In this document: one piece after another, positions 61,278 to 64,000 of the stretch | Numbering within the stretch: position 1 is the first letter of the stretch | Layout of the letters: each line of letters starts with the position of its first letter | Assembly: GCF_036492635.1 (NCBI RefSeq) | Contig: NZ_AP025305.1 | Location: forward strand, 1,302,001 to 1,366,000 | Origin: Aureibacter tunicatorum | Lineage (GTDB): Bacteria > Bacteroidota > Bacteroidia > Cytophagales > Cyclobacteriaceae | Length of the DNA: 64,000 nt | Direction of reading: 5' to 3' | The notes under the pieces: generated by a model | Told to the model about the DNA's origin: nothing | The model's input: only the letters and a program-made list of their open reading frames with translations | Databases searched by the model: none | Translations under genes and position numbers: made by a program

Positions 61278-64000
61278 ATGGGAAAGAAGTTTACTCTGAT
61301 TTTATTTTTAATATCAATACTGTACAATGCAAGTGAAGCACAGTCAAACTTTGATGGTTTTAAATGTAGCGGTACATTGTTCCAAATATATGAGAAAGAT
61401 ATAGGCGGAGTGAAAAATTTTTATTTCGAAAAATTGGATAAAGTTGTTACTGAAATAAATGGGGAAATTCAAGAAGATGTTGTCTTTACTACTTTAAAAA
61501 AATTTGAAGGCTCAGAAAATGGGATTTCTTTAAATTTTGATAGAGCAAATGCTGTAGCTTATAATGTGAAGGATGGATATATTTATTTTGTTGGAAGGGT
61601 AAGAGGTACATCGCAAACTTATATATATAGAATTAAGAATGACCTTAATGAAGGAGGATATATTATTGAAAAATTAGGTAAAATTGCTAGTTTTTTCAAC
61701 GTTGGTGAAATAGATTTTAATGGAATTTATTGGTTAGGAAATGGAGGGACAAATTTGAAAAGAGTAGATTTGGAAAAATCACTCGCAGAAATAGAAGAGC
61801 AAAATATAATTAATCCGAATAGTTATACTTTCCCTCTAGAAACTATAGTTAATCAAAATCTAAATTTAAGTTATGGGGATTTTGTTTTTAACCCTGATGA
61901 TAATTTTTTGTATTGTTGGGATGCGGAAACAAAGCGTCTTGCTCGATTTGATCCTTATGCTGATAATCCTAGGGCAACAGTAGATGCATATGGAGAGGTG
62001 AAAAATAGATTTGGAGGAGCAGGCTCTACATATATCGTTAATGGAGAGTTTTGGGGTTTTGGTCCAGATAGTCAACATAAAGATGGAATAGGTGGACAAA
62101 CTTCAATTTTTAGGATTGATCTTGAAACAGGAAAATATCTGGGTGTTTCAAATGGAAGTCAAGTGACAAGTAAAAACGACGGCTGTTCTTGCGCTTATGT
62201 TTTTGAGTTGTCCACTTCAGTTAGCCAGACGGATTTTTGCTTGGGAGCTGAGCATGAGTTTGAGATTTATTTTGAGATTACGAATAAGACTAAGCAGGAT
62301 ATTAATAATTTGGAGTTGAACTATATTTTGCCAGAAGGCTTTGTTTTCACCACGAATATGATGGCGATGAACGCTGAAGGAGAGTATGAGTTGATTCCTG
62401 AAGTAGATGGAGTTATTAATAGTGGGATACAAGGTAGCACAGAAATAAACTCTAGCAATTCATCATTTAACTATAAATATGATGAAGATTCGGATGTTTA
62501 TAAAATGAAGGTTGGCGTAAAGGTTTATGATAGTTATGAAAAAGTAGGTGAGCTTGTTTTAGGTAAAAGGATCTTGGACAACACAGTTCCAGCGGATGAG
62601 CAAAAAGCTACAGCCATGATCCCTTTGTTTTCAAGCAAGCATGGCAGCGGTTTTAATGGTTACGAGAATGCTTACTCGGACAGTTTAAAGCTTAATTTTT
62701 ATGAAACGCCACGATTCTCTGATAATGATCCTTTGAAGCTAACCCGAGATGGAAAGGTCTGCGGTACGGAGATGACATTGGATTTTCCGATGAGTGTTTT
62801 GACGGTTGCGAGCACGGATTTGACCGCAGAAGAGGAGCATAAGGTTTATGTCGCGAGTATATTGGATGCAGATGGTCTTGACGCTTCGTCTAAGGTTGAA
62901 GTTGAGTACTTAGCGCAAGATGCTGAGGCAGGAGTTCAGCAAGTGAAGTTGAGCATTTCTGATGCTTCGAATTATGGCAGCTATACTATCATTTGGGTAG
63001 AGGATAACGGCACATGTTCGGATAGCTTTGATTCTGAGATTCGTTTTGACGAGTCTGTTTTGCCTCAGATCTTGACAGTGGAGCAGTTGTATTGTAGCGA
63101 CAATATGACAGAATCGTTCGAAGCCGCCACTATTGATTTGACAGCAGCGATGACTGCTAACGGAGCTTATACTCAATGGGAAGTTGCTGTTGATGAAGGT
63201 GAGTCTTATACTTCATTGGATTTTAGCATGAGCACCATCAAAGGGAATCTGACGCAAGTGAGGTATTTGCCGTCTGATCCGTCGAGTGTTGTATTTGATT
63301 TGAAAAGAACCTTCCGCAATGGCGAATGCGTGAGCGAGTCTGTTTTGGAAGATATTGTTTTTGACGCGCCGGTGTATGCGAGCATCGCTTCGCCACCAGG
63401 TCCAGAAGGTATTTGTATAAATGAGGCGGGTGTTGAGCAGTTGGTCACGCTTTCAGGCGTCAAGCCGGACCATGGGACAGGAGTTTGGTCTGTCGAAAGT
63501 CCTGCAGGAGCGATTGATGCTGAGCAGCAAGGCGACGATTATGTGATTAATTTGGGAGGCACAGCTCCCGGTCAATATACATTTGTTTGGACTGTTGCCA
63601 ATGGTTCTTGCGAAGAGAGGGCTTCAACGGAGGTCATCTTCCATGAAAACGTTGATATACAGCTTCAAATGTCTCCTGAAATATGCGGAGATGAAATCTT
63701 GCTTGACGCTCAAGCGAATGCTGACAGTTATGAATGGAGCAAGATTTCCGGTCCTTCGGGCTGGTTGGAGTTTGAGGACATTAATTCAGCGAGCACGAAT
63801 GTTAAAGTCTCGTCTTTCGGAGAGCATGTATTCAAGCTGAGCGTTGATCGTGGCGTTTGCCATAACGAGCAGGAGGTTTCGGTTCGTTTTGATCGTCCTG
63901 TTTCAGTTCAGTTGTTCTCCTCCAAGGATCTTGATGGCGTGATTTGCGGCGATGCTGTAGAGGTTGTTGTCAATGAGCAGTTGGACAATGACGGAAATCC
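61278..64000 (+). CDS. Giant T9SS type B surface protein, tandem copy 3 (3' end outside window)
   Basis: Starts at ATG 61278 with signal peptide MGKKFTLILFLISILYNASE, and 907 codons are visible before the right edge. Variable front (about 22-299) keeps the framework FDGFKCSGTLFQIY, AVAYNVKDGYIYFVGR, FVFNPDDNFLYCWD and STYIVNGEFWGF. From N300 (NDGCSC) the sequence is nearly identical to copy 1, including version A of module 2, and continues into the constant module. In this copy the extended frame stays open with the expected phase. The CHU_C domain is assumed to follow beyond the window. Confidence 0.9.
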   Translation, partial: MGKKFTLILFLISILYNASEAQSNFDGFKCSGTLFQIYEKDIGGVKNFYFEKLDKVVTEINGEIQEDVVFTTLKKFEGSENGISLNFDRANAVAYNVKDGYIYFVGRVRGTSQTYIYRIKNDLNEGGYIIEKLGKIASFFNVGEIDFNGIYWLGNGGTNLKRVDLEKSLAEIEEQNIINPNSYTFPLETIVNQNLNLSYGDFVFNPDDNFLYCWDAETKRLARFDPYADNPRATVDAYGEVKNRFGGAGSTYIVNGEFWGFGPDSQHKDGIGGQTSIFRIDLETGKYLGVSNGSQVTSKNDGCSCAYVFELSTSVSQTDFCLGAEHEFEIYFEITNKTKQDINNLELNYILPEGFVFTTNMMAMNAEGEYELIPEVDGVINSGIQGSTEINSSNSSFNYKYDEDSDVYKMKVGVKVYDSYEKVGELVLGKRILDNTVPADEQKATAMIPLFSSKHGSGFNGYENAYSDSLKLNFYETPRFSDNDPLKLTRDGKVCGTEMTLDFPMSVLTVASTDLTAEEEHKVYVASILDADGLDASSKVEVEYLAQDAEAGVQQVKLSISDASNYGSYTIIWVEDNGTCSDSFDSEIRFDESVLPQILTVEQLYCSDNMTESFEAATIDLTAAMTANGAYTQWEVAVDEGESYTSLDFSMSTIKGNLTQVRYLPSDPSSVVFDLKRTFRNGECVSESVLEDIVFDAPVYASIASPPGPEGICINEAGVEQLVTLSGVKPDHGTGVWSVESPAGAIDAEQQGDDYVINLGGTAPGQYTFVWTVANGSCEERASTEVIFHENVDIQLQMSPEICGDEILLDAQANADSYEWSKISGPSGWLEFEDINSASTNVKVSSFGEHVFKLSVDRGVCHNEQEVSVRFDRPVSVQLFSSKDLDGVICGDAVEVVVNEQLDNDGN
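62175..62702 (+). repeat. Module 2 of copy 3, version A
   Basis: Nearly identical to copy 1 (53049-53576), offset 9126; diverged from copy 2. The N-terminal part just before it is unrelated at the base level to copy 1, so the border is sharp. Confidence 0.85.
62703..64000 (+). repeat. Constant module 3, copy 3 (incomplete)
   Basis: Direct repeat of 53577 onward (copy 1) and 58125 onward (copy 2), cut by the window end. It carries a few private differences (for example an Ile for Ser change near 62991 and a Ser for Gly change near 63023) and shares the SDN residues with copy 2 but the TES residues with copy 1, a small mosaic. Confidence 0.88.

Noticed and set aside
52158-64000. Tandem array considered as an assembly duplication
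   Set aside because: The fronts, the gaps between copies and the terminators are all different, and the backs carry distinct base changes, so the copies are real separate genes.
1-64000. CRISPR array, tRNA, rRNA or phage genes
   Set aside because: No regularly spaced short repeats, no cloverleaf-like sequence with conserved arms, and no phage structural gene was recognised on either strand.

Overview
The window is chromosomal DNA of a Bacteroidota bacterium, most likely a marine-type member of Cytophagales. The signs are: AT-rich DNA with almost no Shine-Dalgarno sequences; several TAnnTTTG promoter -7 boxes; the LpxC/FabZ fusion gene; the type IX secretion (T9SS) regulator PorX; and T9SS cargo carrying both type A (Por tail) and type B (gliding-associated CHU_C) C-terminal sorting domains. 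No tRNA, rRNA or CRISPR array was seen.

Layout. 1-2055 (-): AraC regulator, DUF4345 membrane protein and a short-chain dehydrogenase cut by the window edge. 2649-12433 (+): an unusual accessory cluster of three tandem small secreted cysteine-rich peptides (the middle one broken by a stop codon), a membrane-anchored beta-propeller-like protein, a MauE-type redox membrane protein, and two RND permeases flanking one lipoprotein adaptor. 12525-17785: an immunity-type island with a lipoprotein, a 164-residue family protein, a SUFU-domain gene split by an IS3-family element, an esterase-TPR protein, an orphan and an ankyrin protein. 17863-28736: leuS, a small membrane protein, a large T9SS type A cargo protein, a MATE transporter, a lysine-rich protein and an HdeD-like protein. 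28879-32796: a FecB/FecCD/ABC-ATPase uptake system followed by a haem-binding (CxxCH) lipoprotein. 33312-39773: L-2-hydroxyglutarate oxidase, a YCF48-like lipoprotein, a giant propeller-SpoIIE signalling protein and an outer-membrane barrel. 39856-43061 (-): porX, tsaE, alanine dehydrogenase. 43290-48947: HD hydrolase, then lpxD, lpxC/fabZ, lpxA, an ABC ATPase and a lipoprotein. 49106-51748: valS. 52158-64000: three tandem giant T9SS type B surface-protein genes, the third cut by the right edge.

Two regions stand out. The first is the cysteine-peptide/MauE/RND cluster (2649-12433), which reads as a self-contained system in which secreted peptides with a C-x(2,4)-C-x6-CC core are encoded beside a redox protein that could support their disulfides and an RND machine that could move them or their product. 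The second is the tandem array at 52158-64000. Its genes share a 3' part that is about 99% identical over roughly 3 kb but have strongly different 5' parts. The middle module exists in two versions, shared by copies 1 and 3 and different in copy 2. This mosaic is what recombination or gene conversion among variable-front/constant-back surface proteins would leave.

Functions are inferred from motifs read by eye; no database search was run.
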